A stretch of 64,000 bases of DNA from CAYSFW01 sp050329935 (lineage in GTDB: Bacteria > Pseudomonadota > Gammaproteobacteria > UWMA-0217), in contig JBHJOI010000099.1 in the NCBI GenBank assembly GCA_050329935.1, forward strand, positions 35,105-99,104. Direction: 5' to 3'. A program made the position numbers and the translations under genes. Under the pieces are notes generated by a model. It was not told the origin of the DNA. It ran no database searches and worked only from the letters and a program-made list of their open reading frames with translations. The first letter of the stretch is position 1. Every line of letters begins with the position of its first letter. Shown here piece after piece: positions 1 through 9,048 of the stretch.

Positions 1-129
1 CGGCGCGGCGATCGCGATCGGTCCACCCGCGCCGGGTCACGCGCCACACAACGATAGCACGAGTGGCCGCCCGCCTGGTTTGCCGGCCGGTTCATCACAA
101 GTCCGCCCGGCGCCCCGGCCATCCGCCCC

Positions 130-1068
130 GTGTGCGCGACGGTGAGGGCTCCGCTGCGCTGGGCCATCGCCGCCTCGCTGCTGCTGGCCACGACGCTCGC
201 ACTCAGTCTACTGCTGCGTCCCGCGCGCTCGGACTGGCGCGAGCTCGCGCCGGGCGTGGCCCACTTTCACGGCGAAGTTCGATTCGACGGACGCGCGCCG
301 TTCATGGCGCTCGCGATCAAGGTCGATCTGCGCCATCCGGATATCGAGCCCTTCGCGCGGATGCCACGCCGCGAGGTGCGACCCGACGATGCGCACTTTC
401 GGCTGTCGTGGCCCGACATCGAGCTTGAACGACACCAGCTCCGGGTGTTGATCAGCACGACACCATTTAACGCCAAGCCGGATCGGTCACTCGTCGCGGA
501 AAAGGAGATCGAGTTCGGTACGAGAGGCGAACGCAGTTCGTTTCCGGGTATCCGCGGCTGGCCCGGTCGTCGGGTGTACTCGACCGAACCCGTGATCGCC
601 GGGGGCATCGTGACCCATGTCCCGGCGACATCGGCGCTGCTGCTGATCGACGAGGACAAGCAGATCACGGTCGCGCGGGACCCGGCGCGGAGCCTGGAAA
701 TATTGCGGCGCGTCCGCGCCGCGGGCACCTCGTCACCGGCCTGGGGCTTTGGTTACGAAGTCATGCAGATCTGGGACGGCGAGATCAGCGAGGTCTTTAC
801 ATCGCCGCCTTTCCGCGATGACCGTCTCAACTACCGCCCGTTCGTGGGCGCGGACGGCGAGCGTCGCCATCTCTACCTGATGGCATTCGAACACGCGTCC
901 ACGCTCGACATGCTCGAGTTCGCGCGGATAACCGGCGTCGATGCCGGCGGGCAACTGGACGCCGGCAACACCACCTGGTTACTGTTGGGCCACGGCCTCG
1001 ACGGCATCGTCCCCCACTCAGGCATCCGCGGCGGGCGCCCAATCGCGGCTTACCTCGGAATACGCTAG
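130..1068 (+). CDS. Possible exported phosphodiester glycosidase (NAGPA-like)
   Basis: A 312-residue protein starting at a GTG. Residues about 10-30 form a single hydrophobic segment, so it is probably anchored in or exported across the inner membrane. The C-terminal third carries a Gly-Gly-Gln-Leu-Asp-Ala-Gly-Asn-Thr-Thr stretch followed by a GIRGGRPIAAYLGI tail. This resembles the end of phosphodiester glycosidase (NAGPA, PF09992) domains, where a conserved Asp lies in a Gly-rich loop before a GGRPV-type strand. The mid-protein segment STTPFNAKPDRSL matches the family's usual N-P-R loop. The assignment rests on these short motifs and is tentative. No upstream gene is visible, and the start could lie slightly downstream at the GTG at 145. 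Confidence 0.5.
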   Translation: MCATVRAPLRWAIAASLLLATTLALSLLLRPARSDWRELAPGVAHFHGEVRFDGRAPFMALAIKVDLRHPDIEPFARMPRREVRPDDAHFRLSWPDIELERHQLRVLISTTPFNAKPDRSLVAEKEIEFGTRGERSSFPGIRGWPGRRVYSTEPVIAGGIVTHVPATSALLLIDEDKQITVARDPARSLEILRRVRAAGTSSPAWGFGYEVMQIWDGEISEVFTSPPFRDDRLNYRPFVGADGERRHLYLMAFEHASTLDMLEFARITGVDAGGQLDAGNTTWLLLGHGLDGIVPHSGIRGGRPIAAYLGIR

Positions 1069-1117
1069 GGCGTTGCCCCCCCACCCTTCAACCGAGGATT
1101 CTAGGTTCAAGACCATC

Positions 1118-1930
1118 ATGACGACCAACGCAAAACATGCCGCCGAGATCGAGTCCGGCGACCGATTCACCTTTGGCGATAACTGGACCCGGTTTCTCGC
1201 CGATCTCGACGACGATCGCATCCTGGCGGCCGAAAACTCGCTGCGCGCGATGCTCGGCGTGACGGATCTGACAAACCGCCGGTTTCTCGACCTCGGTTGC
1301 GGCAGCGGCCTCTTTAGCCTCGCCGCGCGACGCCTCGGCGCACTGGTGACCTCCTTCGACTACGATCCGCGTTCGGTCGCCTGCGCCCGGGAACTGCATG
1401 GACGCCACTTTCCGGGCGATACGGGTTGGCGGATAGAAATGGGGTCGGTGTTGGACGCGGACTACCTCGCACGGCTCGGCCAATTTGATATCGTCTATTC
1501 GTGGGGCGTGCTGCACCACACCGGCGCGATGTACGCGGCATTCACCCACCTGCCGCCAGTCGTCGCGCCGGGCGGGCAATTGTTTATCGCGATCTATAAC
1601 GACCAGGGTTGGATCAGTCGTTACTGGACCCAAGTCAAACGCCGCTACAATCGCGGCCCATTCGCGCGTGGCCTGTTGATTGCCGCGCATGCTCCCTACC
1701 TGATTGGCGCGCGCTGGCTTGCCAGGACGCTCAGCGGCCGAGGTCGACTTGAACGCGGCATGTCCTACTGGCATGACACGCTCGACTGGCTGGGCGGCTA
1801 TCCGTTCGAGGTCGCCAAACCCGAGCAGGTATTCAAATTCTTTCGCGAACGGGGTTTCCAGTTGGAGACCCTGGTGACCTGCGGCAATCGCATGGGTTGT
1901 AACGAATTCGTATTCCGTCGGGGCGAATGA
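1118..1930 (+). CDS. Class I SAM-dependent methyltransferase
   Basis: A 270-residue cytosolic methyltransferase. The SAM-binding motif I is FLDLGCGSGLFSLAARRLG (about residues 50-68), followed by an acidic motif (SFDYDPRSVACAR). The post-I motif reads FDIVYSWGVLHHTG, typical of UbiG/Methyltransf_11-type enzymes. I chose the ATG at 1118 rather than the longer reading frame from 941, because the extension would overlap the end of the upstream gene in another frame and is not family-like. The substrate is unknown. The next gene, with a sugar-formyltransferase-like domain, hints at surface glycan modification, but a 160-nt gap separates them. Confidence 0.85.
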   Translation: MTTNAKHAAEIESGDRFTFGDNWTRFLADLDDDRILAAENSLRAMLGVTDLTNRRFLDLGCGSGLFSLAARRLGALVTSFDYDPRSVACARELHGRHFPGDTGWRIEMGSVLDADYLARLGQFDIVYSWGVLHHTGAMYAAFTHLPPVVAPGGQLFIAIYNDQGWISRYWTQVKRRYNRGPFARGLLIAAHAPYLIGARWLARTLSGRGRLERGMSYWHDTLDWLGGYPFEVAKPEQVFKFFRERGFQLETLVTCGNRMGCNEFVFRRGE

Positions 1931-2107
1931 ACGCCGTCAAGCGATCGTCCCAGATGGCTGTCGGACTCGCGAGAACCGTGGCGAGACAGTGGAGGCGAGT
2001 TCAATGTTTCGATCGGTTGAGGCGAACGTCGAGCGCGGACGCCGACACCGGGGACGAATGATAGCGGTCGCCGATGTCGCCTGAGGTCAGAATTGAGTGG
2101 GTGCCAG

Positions 2108-3754
2108 ATGTCTTTGAGAATAGCGTTGCTCGTTGATAGCTGTACGGTCCCCCATTCCGTGAGGGATCTAGTCGATTGGGCTGAAGCCGAGCCCGAAATC
2201 GAGATCTGCGCCCTCATCATCCACCCTGCACCTCAGACGACAACCAAGGGACTGCGCAAGTTCTTCGAGATCGGGCGTAAGCAAGGTCTCTACACGGCTC
2301 TTTCAAGAACCGCCTTTGCCCTTCTGGTTAAAATCGAAGGTGCTGTTTTCATGCGCGCCGCGTTTAACCGGGAGAGATTGGCATTCTACCCGATCGGCGC
2401 CAGGGTACAGACCCATATCGTCACGAAGCCCGAGGTGTCGACCTCCGGTTTCGTCTACCGCTTTTCGGACGAGGATGTGGAGCGGGTTCGGGCACTCGAT
2501 GCCGACCTATTGATCCGTTGCGGCAACGGTATTCTAAAAGGGCCTATCCTCTCTGTCGCCAAGCACGGCGTGATCTCGGTGCATCACGGTGACAATCGGA
2601 TGAACCGAGGCGGACCGGCCGGTTTCTGGGAAGTGCTGGAGCGACAACCCTACACGGGGTTCATCGTCCAACGATTGACTGACGAGCTCGACGGCGGCGA
2701 AGTCCTTTGCCGGGGCAACATCACAACGGACATCCTCTATCTTAGAAATCAAACAATTCTCTACGAGCGATCGGGCGTCTATCTCAAAAAAACGATACGA
2801 AACATTCTCACCGGTGACGTGAAGCCCGAGGCGCCATTGCTCTATGACAATCGCCTGTACAAGACTCCGCTTGCATTGGATTCGATGCGCTACGGCTTGA
2901 AGACCGCTGGAATGCTAGCGCGGAAGGCGATCCGCAAGGCGCTAGGAATCCGGTGGCAGTGGGGAGTTGGCTACCTATTTGGAGACTGGAGCAACGCCGT
3001 CCTGTGGCGTGCAAAAACGATCGCCAACCCGCCGGGCCATTTCCTTGCCGACCCCTTTGCGTTCGAGCACGAGGGCGAGCATTTCATATTCCTTGAGGAC
3101 TTCGTTTATTCGGAACAAAAAGGTGTGGTATCCGTCTACAGGGTGACGACGACCAGGAGCGAATATCTGGGGGTGGCGGTGTCAGAGTCTTTTCACCTTT
3201 CCTTTCCGTTCGTGTTCCGCTTTGAGGGCGGAATCTACATGGTGCCGGAAAGTTCGACGAATCGCGATATGCGGCTATATAAGGCCACCGACTTTCCCCT
3301 CGAATGGGAATTGGTGGATATCTTGATGAGCGATATCTCGGCGGTCGACACAATCATTTTTCCCAAGGATGGCCGCTGGCACCTGCTGACGACGATCAAC
3401 CCAACCCAGGTGGGTTCGAATGACGCCGAGCTGTGCCTCTTTTCGTCCGACACGCCGTTAGGGGGCTGGCAGCCACACCCATCCAATCCGGTCGTCATGG
3501 ATGCATCGAAGGGCAGGAATGCCGGTTTGGTACGCCGTGGTACGGAAATATATCGCCTGGCCCAGCGTCACGGCTTCGCGCAGTACGGTAAGGGCACGAC
3601 GATCTATCGCGTTGACGACCTGGAAACCTATTCGGAAACAAAGATTCAAGACATCGACCCCAATTTTCTGCCTGGTATCAAGGGAACACATCATCTTCAT
3701 CACGACCGTGGCCTGACCGTGTTCGACTATGTGCGGAATATGAAACCCGACTGA
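2108..3754 (+). CDS. Formyltransferase-like / GINT1-like two-domain protein
   Basis: About 548 residues in two parts. The N-terminal half (about 90-240) resembles the formyltransferase catalytic fold used by sugar and Met-tRNA formyltransferases, with an ISVHHGDNRMNRGG active-site loop and a downstream DELDGGEVL motif. The C-terminal half (about 290-545) begins NPPGHFLADPFAFEHEG and continues as a five-bladed propeller-like domain. It resembles the glucosamine inositolphosphorylceramide transferase N-terminal family (GINT1_N) often found in polysaccharide loci. Low G+C patches relative to neighbours suggest it may be acquired. An in-frame TTG at 2093, preceded by GAGG at 2083-2086, is an equally plausible start. 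The substrate is not predictable; a role in surface glycan acylation is an inference. Confidence 0.75.
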   Translation: MSLRIALLVDSCTVPHSVRDLVDWAEAEPEIEICALIIHPAPQTTTKGLRKFFEIGRKQGLYTALSRTAFALLVKIEGAVFMRAAFNRERLAFYPIGARVQTHIVTKPEVSTSGFVYRFSDEDVERVRALDADLLIRCGNGILKGPILSVAKHGVISVHHGDNRMNRGGPAGFWEVLERQPYTGFIVQRLTDELDGGEVLCRGNITTDILYLRNQTILYERSGVYLKKTIRNILTGDVKPEAPLLYDNRLYKTPLALDSMRYGLKTAGMLARKAIRKALGIRWQWGVGYLFGDWSNAVLWRAKTIANPPGHFLADPFAFEHEGEHFIFLEDFVYSEQKGVVSVYRVTTTRSEYLGVAVSESFHLSFPFVFRFEGGIYMVPESSTNRDMRLYKATDFPLEWELVDILMSDISAVDTIIFPKDGRWHLLTTINPTQVGSNDAELCLFSSDTPLGGWQPHPSNPVVMDASKGRNAGLVRRGTEIYRLAQRHGFAQYGKGTTIYRVDDLETYSETKIQDIDPNFLPGIKGTHHLHHDRGLTVFDYVRNMKPD

Positions 3755-4251
3755 CCCATCCTTTCCTCGCGGAGCTTTACGCACTAGTGAATTGGAGACC
3801 TCTCGTGGGATGTAGCCTCACCGTCCGGGTTGGCAAACCACCCACCGTATTACTCCGGGCGTGCCGCCCTTCGCCTCGCGGTCCGGCCCGTGGCCGTTCA
3901 ATTCGCTGCTGCTACCGAGTGCGCGGTCGTCGTGGCGCGGGCCGCCCTGCCAGGCCTTGGTCGAATACAAAAGCGTGAAGTCGCTCACAATATAATTGTC
4001 ACCCCGTCGCGGAAAGCGATGAAGTGTACGAGACTTTAGTTCGTCTACGTATTCTCAGCGAACCCAATCCGGTAGGCATGCGCAGTTCGCGCGCGACCGA
4101 AGTGACCAGGCGTAAACGACCTCACAAGATACGTACGGATTTGAACCCGGGCTTTTCTAACTACGCGGCGGTATGCACTTGGGAGGGCTTCCCAACTGCC
4201 GGATTACCGAGAATCCACCGCCTGAATCCATCAATTGGGAGATATCAGGCC
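3755..4251. other. Intergenic region without a supported gene
   Basis: About 500 bases between the formyltransferase-like gene and the sorted surface protein. Reading frames here are short and have no recognisable protein features. A ribosome-binding site (GGGAG at 4237-4241) for the next gene lies at its end. AT-rich words such as ATATAATTG near 3990 could be part of a promoter, but no full promoter could be assigned. Confidence 0.5.
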
Positions 4252-4962
4252 ATGAATTTCAAGCAATTTGCTTTCTCTGTCACGACGATGCTCTGTGCAT
4301 CCAGCGCGGCGTACGCGGTGAGCATTACTCCTGGGTACACATCCTCGACGATCGCGATTGCCAGCCCCACTGTCGCGACCGGCGATCAGTTCGCCGCTGC
4401 AAGTAGCGGCACCGCGTCCAGCACCGCCGCGACGGAAGGTACGGTACTGCGCGCCACCTCGGGCGCCGCCGGTGTTGCCGGTTCCGCGTACGCGCTGGCC
4501 GATTTCACCCAGCAGTTCATGGTGACAGCCGCGGGTCAGGCGTTATTTCTATTCACTTGGGATGGACAACTTGCGGCGAGCGGAGGGGGTTCATCGGCGA
4601 TGTATTTCGAAGCCTATGTTCCGGGCGGCGAACCCCTCACGTACCTACAGGACCAAATTATCGCGGACTACCGAACCCTAGGTCCGGGGAACTCAACGGT
4701 CGACACCTTTGGAACCTTGAGTTACGTTTTCGGGGATAGCGATATCGGTAACATTATCTCGCTGTTCGCTCGCCTGCAAACGTGGGCAACTACCTCGAGC
4801 GAGGGCTCGCTGGCATCCGCCAACTTTTTCGACACGGCACAGTTGAAGTTTCATAGCAACAACATGACGCCGGTGCCCCTCCCCGGCGCCGTCTGGTTGC
4901 TGGGTTCCGCACTGGTTGGGTTCGCAGGCTGGCGCCGGTTACAGCTTAAAGCGGCGGCCTAG
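4252..4962 (+). CDS. Secreted protein with PEP-CTERM-like sorting signal
   Basis: A 236-residue exported protein. Residues 1-22 form a signal peptide (MNFKQFAFSVTTMLCASSAA). The body is rich in Ala, Ser, Thr and Gly. The C-terminus carries VPLPGAVWLLGSALVGFAGW followed by Arg-Arg: a Val-Pro-Leu-Pro motif, a membrane helix and a basic tail. This is the tripartite signal of the gammaproteobacterial VPLPA/PEP-CTERM type, processed by exosortase. No exosortase gene is in the window. The ATG at 4252 is chosen because it starts the signal peptide and has a GGGAG 10 bases upstream; a longer frame from 4024 has no such support. A strong terminator follows the stop, so the gene is probably monocistronic. 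The function of the body is unknown. Confidence 0.8.
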   Translation: MNFKQFAFSVTTMLCASSAAYAVSITPGYTSSTIAIASPTVATGDQFAAASSGTASSTAATEGTVLRATSGAAGVAGSAYALADFTQQFMVTAAGQALFLFTWDGQLAASGGGSSAMYFEAYVPGGEPLTYLQDQIIADYRTLGPGNSTVDTFGTLSYVFGDSDIGNIISLFARLQTWATTSSEGSLASANFFDTAQLKFHSNNMTPVPLPGAVWLLGSALVGFAGWRRLQLKAAA

Positions 4963-4999
4963 TCCGAGACTTGCCGGCTCATCCGTCGACGAGCGCACG

Positions 5000-5055
5000 G
5001 CGCCGGAGAACTTGCGGTCCCTCTCGGGATCGCAAGTTCTCCGGCGCTTTTTTTT
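5000..5055 (+). terminator. Rho-independent terminator
   Basis: A perfect 17-bp stem (arms 5000-5016 and 5031-5047, beginning GCGCCGGAGAACTTGCG) encloses a 14-base loop and is followed by a run of eight T residues. It lies about 40 bases after the stop codon of the sorted surface protein. Confidence 0.93.
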
Positions 5056-5075
5056 GCGTCGAACGAAGGCAATGT

Positions 5076-5148
5076 AAAGACTGGGGTCACAAAGACTGGG
5101 GTCTGCACTTTTGCCTTATAGGCAAAAGTGCAGACCCCAGTCTTTGTG
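5076..5148. repeat. Long perfect palindrome (REP/MITE-like)
   Basis: Two perfect 28-base arms (5088-5115 and 5121-5148) are separated by 5 bases. The arms begin CACAAAGACTGGGGTCTGCA. A partial direct copy of the arm's AAAGACTGGGGTC word sits just upstream at 5076-5088. The GGGGTC/GACCCC core is typical of extragenic palindromes mobilised by REP-associated tyrosine transposases. No transposase is nearby. The element lies between a terminator and the start of the DUF1841 gene. Confidence 0.75.
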
Positions 5149-5178
5149 CGCGACGCCGCGATCGCTTAGACTCCGCGC

Positions 5179-5601
5179 ATGTATAGCCAAAATCGAGAGG
5201 CCTTTCGCCGCGTCTTTTGCGACGTATACGCCAAGACGCAACGTGCGGAGCCGTTGCAACCCATCGAGCAGCAGATCGCCGAGATCCTGCGCCAACACCC
5301 GGAATACCACGCCGTGCTCGCGGACCCCGAAATCCATCTGCGCGCCGACTACGCGCCCGAGGACGGTCAGACAAATCCATTTCTGCATCTGGCGCTTCAT
5401 CTCTCGATACAGGAACAGCTCATGACGGACCGACCGGTCGGGATTCAGGCACAGTGGTCGCGGCTTGCCCAGCGTCACGGCGCGCACGAGGCCGAGCACG
5501 CGATGCTTGAGTGCCTCGGTCAAAGTCTGTGGGAGGCGCAGCGCAGTGGCACGGCACCCGACGAGCAGCGCTATCTCGAATCTGTGCGCATGCTACGCTG
5601 A
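5179..5601 (+). CDS. DUF1841 family protein
   Basis: A 140-residue soluble protein of the DUF1841 family, which is widespread in beta- and gammaproteobacteria and has no assigned function. Typical features are the AEILRQHPEYHAVL region, the NPFLHLALHLSIQEQL helix with its paired histidines, and a C-terminal EAEHAMLECLGQSLWEAQR segment. Length is normal for the family. The stop codon region overlaps the end of the convergent permease gene by 9 bases. Confidence 0.88.
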   Translation: MYSQNREAFRRVFCDVYAKTQRAEPLQPIEQQIAEILRQHPEYHAVLADPEIHLRADYAPEDGQTNPFLHLALHLSIQEQLMTDRPVGIQAQWSRLAQRHGAHEAEHAMLECLGQSLWEAQRSGTAPDEQRYLESVRMLR

Positions 5602-6378
5602 CCATTCCACCACCAATCCCCAACTCAGGCGGAGGATCAGTACGATGCAAAGCAGGAAGAACAGCTGACGCACCAGAGCCGCGCCGCCCCTCAGCGCAAT
5701 CCGCGTGCCGACTTGCGCACCGGCGATGTTCAAGGTGGTCATCGCGAACCCGAGTAGCCAAAGCACGTGATCGGTCGCCGCGAAATAGATCAACGCCCCG
5801 AGATTGGTGCTGGCATTGACGACCTTGGCATGGGCGCTAGCATGTAGAAAGTCCTGACCGAGCCAGCGCACGAACACGAAAATCAGAAAACTGCCCGTGC
5901 CGGGTCCGAAGAACCCATCGTAGAAACCGATTCCGGCACCCGTCGCGAGCGCGACGAATCGCGGCCGGGTAGGCGCACCCGTCGCTGTCAGTCCGCGCCG
6001 CCCGTCACGCCAGGTTCGCACCAATATCAACACCAACAGCACCAGGACCAGCGGCCGCACCCAGTTGACCGGCAACCAGGCCACGACGCTCGCACCGGCG
6101 AGCGCGCCGACCAGCGCGACTGGCGCGGCGAGGCGTAAAAATCGCCAATCCAGGCGCAAGGCGCGTGAGTAATGAACGACCGCGCTGAGGGTGCCGAAAA
6201 TACTCGCCAGTTTGTTCGTGCCCAGCAGCGCGGCGGGCGCCATTTGGGGCAGCAATGCGAACAACGCCGGCACCTGAATCAGCCCACCTCCGCCAACCGC
6301 GGCGTCAAACAACCCGGCGAGAAACGCCGCGCCGAGCAACAGCGCCAAACTCGCGGCATCGGGCAAGAAAAGCTCCAT
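5593..6378 (-). CDS. TSUP (TauE/SafE) family membrane permease
   Basis: A 261-residue inner-membrane protein with about eight hydrophobic helices. The family signature is visible twice: AGLFDAAVGGGGLIQVPALF near the N-terminus and GFYDGFFGPGTGSFL near the middle. TSUP proteins export or import small sulfur-containing or organic anions such as sulfite, sulfoacetate or sulfolactate. The actual substrate here is unknown. It overlaps the convergent DUF1841 gene by 9 bases and is followed, on the same strand upstream, by the ABC exporter gene 25 bases away, so the two may be co-transcribed. Confidence 0.87.
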   Translation of the reverse strand: MELFLPDAASLALLLGAAFLAGLFDAAVGGGGLIQVPALFALLPQMAPAALLGTNKLASIFGTLSAVVHYSRALRLDWRFLRLAAPVALVGALAGASVVAWLPVNWVRPLVLVLLVLILVRTWRDGRRGLTATGAPTRPRFVALATGAGIGFYDGFFGPGTGSFLIFVFVRWLGQDFLHASAHAKVVNASTNLGALIYFAATDHVLWLLGFAMTTLNIAGAQVGTRIALRGGAALVRQLFFLLCIVLILRLSWGLVVEWSA

Positions 6379-6403
6379 CGCTGGCTCCGTGTTCGGGATG
6401 CCC

Positions 6404-8185
6404 TCAGGCCGGCGTGCGCATGTCTTGCTCCACCGGGAATTGCTTGGTGACCAGTTCCGTGAAGTATCCGCCCTGGCGCGCCAGCTGCTGAAAATTGCCG
6501 CGCTCGATGATACGTCCCTGCCGGAATACCAGAATTTCGTCGGCTTCGCGAATCGTCGCGAGTCGGTGCGCGATCACGAATGTCGTACGCCCGTTCATCA
6601 ACGCCTTGAGGGCTTGCTGCACCTGCGCCTCGGTCGCGGTATCGAGTGCGCTCGTCGCCTCATCCAGGATCAGAATCGGGGGATTCTTTAGCAAAACGCG
6701 AGCGATAGCGAGACGCTGGCGCTCGCCACCGCTCAGGTTCGAGCCGCGCTCACCGATTCGGCTCTGATAGCCGTTTGGCTGCGCCAGGATGAACTCATGT
6801 GCCTGGGCGAGGCGCGCCGCGTGCTCGAGCTCGGCATCGGTCGCATCCGGATTTCCGACCCGCAAGTTGTCTGCAATGCTGCGGTAGAACAGCAGGCTTT
6901 CCTGAAACACGACGCCGATGTGATGGCGCAACGAGTCCAGCGTGAAGTCACGGATATCCACGCCGTCGAGTCGAATCACGCCGTGCTGAGGGTCGTACTG
7001 GCGGTGGAGCAGATTCATCGCGGTGGATTTGCCGGCGCCGGTTTCACCGACCAGCGCAATGGTTCGCCCGGGTTCGGCGATGAAGCTGATGTCGGTCAAC
7101 GCCTGGCGACCATTGTCGTAGGCAAAGCCGACCTGATCGAACTCGATGCGACCGCTCACGTCGGTCAGTGCCCGCGCGTTCGGCGCGTCGCGCACCGCCG
7201 AGCGCGTGTCCAGGATTTCAAAGAATTCCGCAAGCGACGGCGCCTGATGAAACAATCGATTAAAAAACCCAATGACTTGATCGAGACGACCAATGAGGTG
7301 GTTGGCAAACCCCATGAAGGTTACGATCTCACCGACCGTCGCCTCGCCATTCAGGCTCAACCAAGCGCCCAGGGCAAAGATCGTGATCACGGTGACCGAA
7401 GCGGCTGCACCATTCAATACGTTCACCAGCGCCCACCAGTTGAGTACCGGAAACTGCGCCGCCAGCAGCCGATTCATCATTTCGCGCATCGTTTGCGTCT
7501 CCTCGGCGCGGCGCACGAAACTCTGCACCAGCACTACGTTGCCGAGCGCATCCACGGCATGCTCGGCGACGGCGGAATGGTGCGATTCAACCTCGCGCTG
7601 GGCGGCGTGCGTTCGACGGCTCACCAACACCGTCAATATGACCGAAACCAGAATCAACACGATCAGCACCGAGCCCAGCTTCCAGTTCAAGAACAGAGTC
7701 ATCGGCAACAGCACAAGCAGCGCAACGACGCTGGAGAGGTGTTCGCGGAAGATTGCGAGCCATAGCCCAAACAAGTGGTCCGCGCTGCGCATCATGATCT
7801 TGAGGAGTCGACCGGAATGCCCCTCGCGATGAAATCCAAGATGGAGCTGCAGGACATGTTCGAAAAAATACGCTGATGTAGTCGACCGCAGGCGATGCGC
7901 CAGGCGATCCGCGTGCAACGCCACCAGAATGCCTGCGCCGATGCCGAACAGGCTGATGATCAACCAGAGTCCAAAGACCTTGACGCCATCGTTCAGCGTC
8001 GCTTCCGCGCCGCGCGTGGGGGCTGCAGTCAGCAGATCGATCGCCCGCCCAAACAGAATCGGCTCGGCGAACGGTACCGCGGCCAACGCGAGGTTTGCCA
8101 GCGTGAGTAACACTGCGATGCCACGCACTGGCTTTAACAATGCGATCACGCGCCCATAGGTGCGCAGAATACCCAGGCTGGTCAT
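6404..8185 (-). CDS. NdvA/ChvA-like ABC exporter (permease-ATPase fusion)
   Basis: A 593-residue half-transporter. The N-terminal 320 residues hold about six membrane helices. The C-terminal ATPase has Walker A GETGAGKST, signature LSGGERQRLAIAR, Walker B ILILDEATSALD and a switch histidine in FVIAHRLAT. The N-terminal sequence, with VPFAEPILFGRAIDLLT and HADRLAHRLR, resembles the cyclic beta-1,2-glucan exporter group (NdvA/ChvA). No cyclic-glucan synthase is in the window, so export of another glycan or lipid remains possible. It should function as a homodimer in the inner membrane. Confidence 0.85.
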   Translation of the reverse strand: MTSLGILRTYGRVIALLKPVRGIAVLLTLANLALAAVPFAEPILFGRAIDLLTAAPTRGAEATLNDGVKVFGLWLIISLFGIGAGILVALHADRLAHRLRSTTSAYFFEHVLQLHLGFHREGHSGRLLKIMMRSADHLFGLWLAIFREHLSSVVALLVLLPMTLFLNWKLGSVLIVLILVSVILTVLVSRRTHAAQREVESHHSAVAEHAVDALGNVVLVQSFVRRAEETQTMREMMNRLLAAQFPVLNWWALVNVLNGAAASVTVITIFALGAWLSLNGEATVGEIVTFMGFANHLIGRLDQVIGFFNRLFHQAPSLAEFFEILDTRSAVRDAPNARALTDVSGRIEFDQVGFAYDNGRQALTDISFIAEPGRTIALVGETGAGKSTAMNLLHRQYDPQHGVIRLDGVDIRDFTLDSLRHHIGVVFQESLLFYRSIADNLRVGNPDATDAELEHAARLAQAHEFILAQPNGYQSRIGERGSNLSGGERQRLAIARVLLKNPPILILDEATSALDTATEAQVQQALKALMNGRTTFVIAHRLATIREADEILVFRQGRIIERGNFQQLARQGGYFTELVTKQFPVEQDMRTPA

Positions 8186-8635
8186 GCTCGTTCTCGAGGT
8201 ATGGTTGGAAAATCTGACGGATGGACTTGCCGAATTCGGCCAAGCGGCGATTATCCTAGCGCAGGATGTTGGGTGATACTCATCCGAGCGGGCGTCGCTC
8301 GATGAGATTTACACATGTTCAACATCTGGCGCCTGCCACCGCGCTGGGCCTATCGGCCGGTCAAACCGCCGACGATTCGCGGCTGACGCAGTTTGATGGT
8401 CTGTGATTCGCCCGCAATTTGGTCTACAATTAACAAAGATTAAAAAGGCGTTTGCTGAAATGGGTTATCTCGGCAGCCGATCCGCTTTTGCCTCCGGTTG
8501 AGGAAAAAATCGCAAGAGGTGCATCCGAACTCAAGCTCGCTGCGTAAGTTAAACCGTAAACGAAATGCGTTACGCTTAACCCCGGTGCGGTGACCCACCG
8601 CATCGACAACCACCTAGCTTGAAGGAGCATCTGAC
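8186..8635. other. Upstream region of the hvf operon
   Basis: About 450 bases separate the divergent ABC exporter and hvfA starts. AT-rich stretches around 8425-8450 and 8500-8515 and a purine-rich ribosome-binding site (AAGGAG at 8622-8627, 8 bases before the ATG) are visible. No Fur, CueR or ECF-sigma site could be recognised with confidence, although one is expected given how such operons are usually controlled. Confidence 0.5.
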
Positions 8636-9037
8636 ATGGCAATGAAAAACAACATGAAACCGTTCGCATTGGCCCTTGGCGCATCCCTCGCGGGTAGCCT
8701 GGTCGGCATGAGCGTCGCGACGGCAAACGCCAATCCCTTCGGTCTGACCGATCTATCCAACGGTTATCAGGTCGCTGACAACGCGGCGGGTGAAAAGAAG
8801 GCCGAAGGTAAATGTGGCGAAGGCAAATGCGGCGGCGACGCTAAAAAGGCCGGTGAAGGTAAATGTGGCGAAGGCAAATGCGGCGGCGACGCTAAAAAGG
8901 CCGGTGAAGGTAAATGTGGCGAAGGCAAGTGCGGCGGCGATGCGAAGAAGGCCGGCGAAGGCAAATGCGGCGGCGACGCCAAAAAGGCCGGTGAAGGTAA
9001 ATGTGGCGAAGGCAAGTGCGGCGGTAGTAAGAAGTAG
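8636..9037 (+). CDS. hvfA: HvfA-type RiPP metallophore precursor (bufferin)
   Basis: A 133-residue precursor. It has a Sec signal peptide (residues about 1-32, ending TANA), a conserved NPFGLTDLSNGYQVAD linker, then a low-complexity core with nine EGKCG motifs from residue 57 to near the C-terminus. In characterised HvfA/bufferin systems the MNIO enzyme HvfB with partner HvfC converts the EGKCG cysteines to oxazolone/thioamide groups that bind copper. The peptide then acts in the periplasm or outside. The motifs occur as EGKCGEGKCG doublets linked by GDAKKAG, except for one singlet. The gene has a strong AAGGAG ribosome-binding site. hvfB and hvfC follow. Confidence 0.93.
   Translation: MAMKNNMKPFALALGASLAGSLVGMSVATANANPFGLTDLSNGYQVADNAAGEKKAEGKCGEGKCGGDAKKAGEGKCGEGKCGGDAKKAGEGKCGEGKCGGDAKKAGEGKCGGDAKKAGEGKCGEGKCGGSKK
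8804..9022 (+). repeat. In-gene tandem repeats encoding EGKCG motifs
   Basis: Tandem near-identical copies of a 51-base unit (17 residues, EGKCGEGKCGGDAKKAG), with one copy shortened to a single motif. Silent differences (AAA/AAG, TGT/TGC, GCT/GCG/GCC) separate the copies. This arrangement can expand and contract by slippage or unequal recombination, changing the number of modifiable cysteines. Confidence 0.9.
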
Positions 9038-9048
9038 TTTCCCCCCCA

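Noticed and set aside
8804..9022. Tandem repeats as a possible CRISPR array
   Set aside because: The repeats are contiguous, in frame and code for EGKCG motifs; there are no unique spacers.
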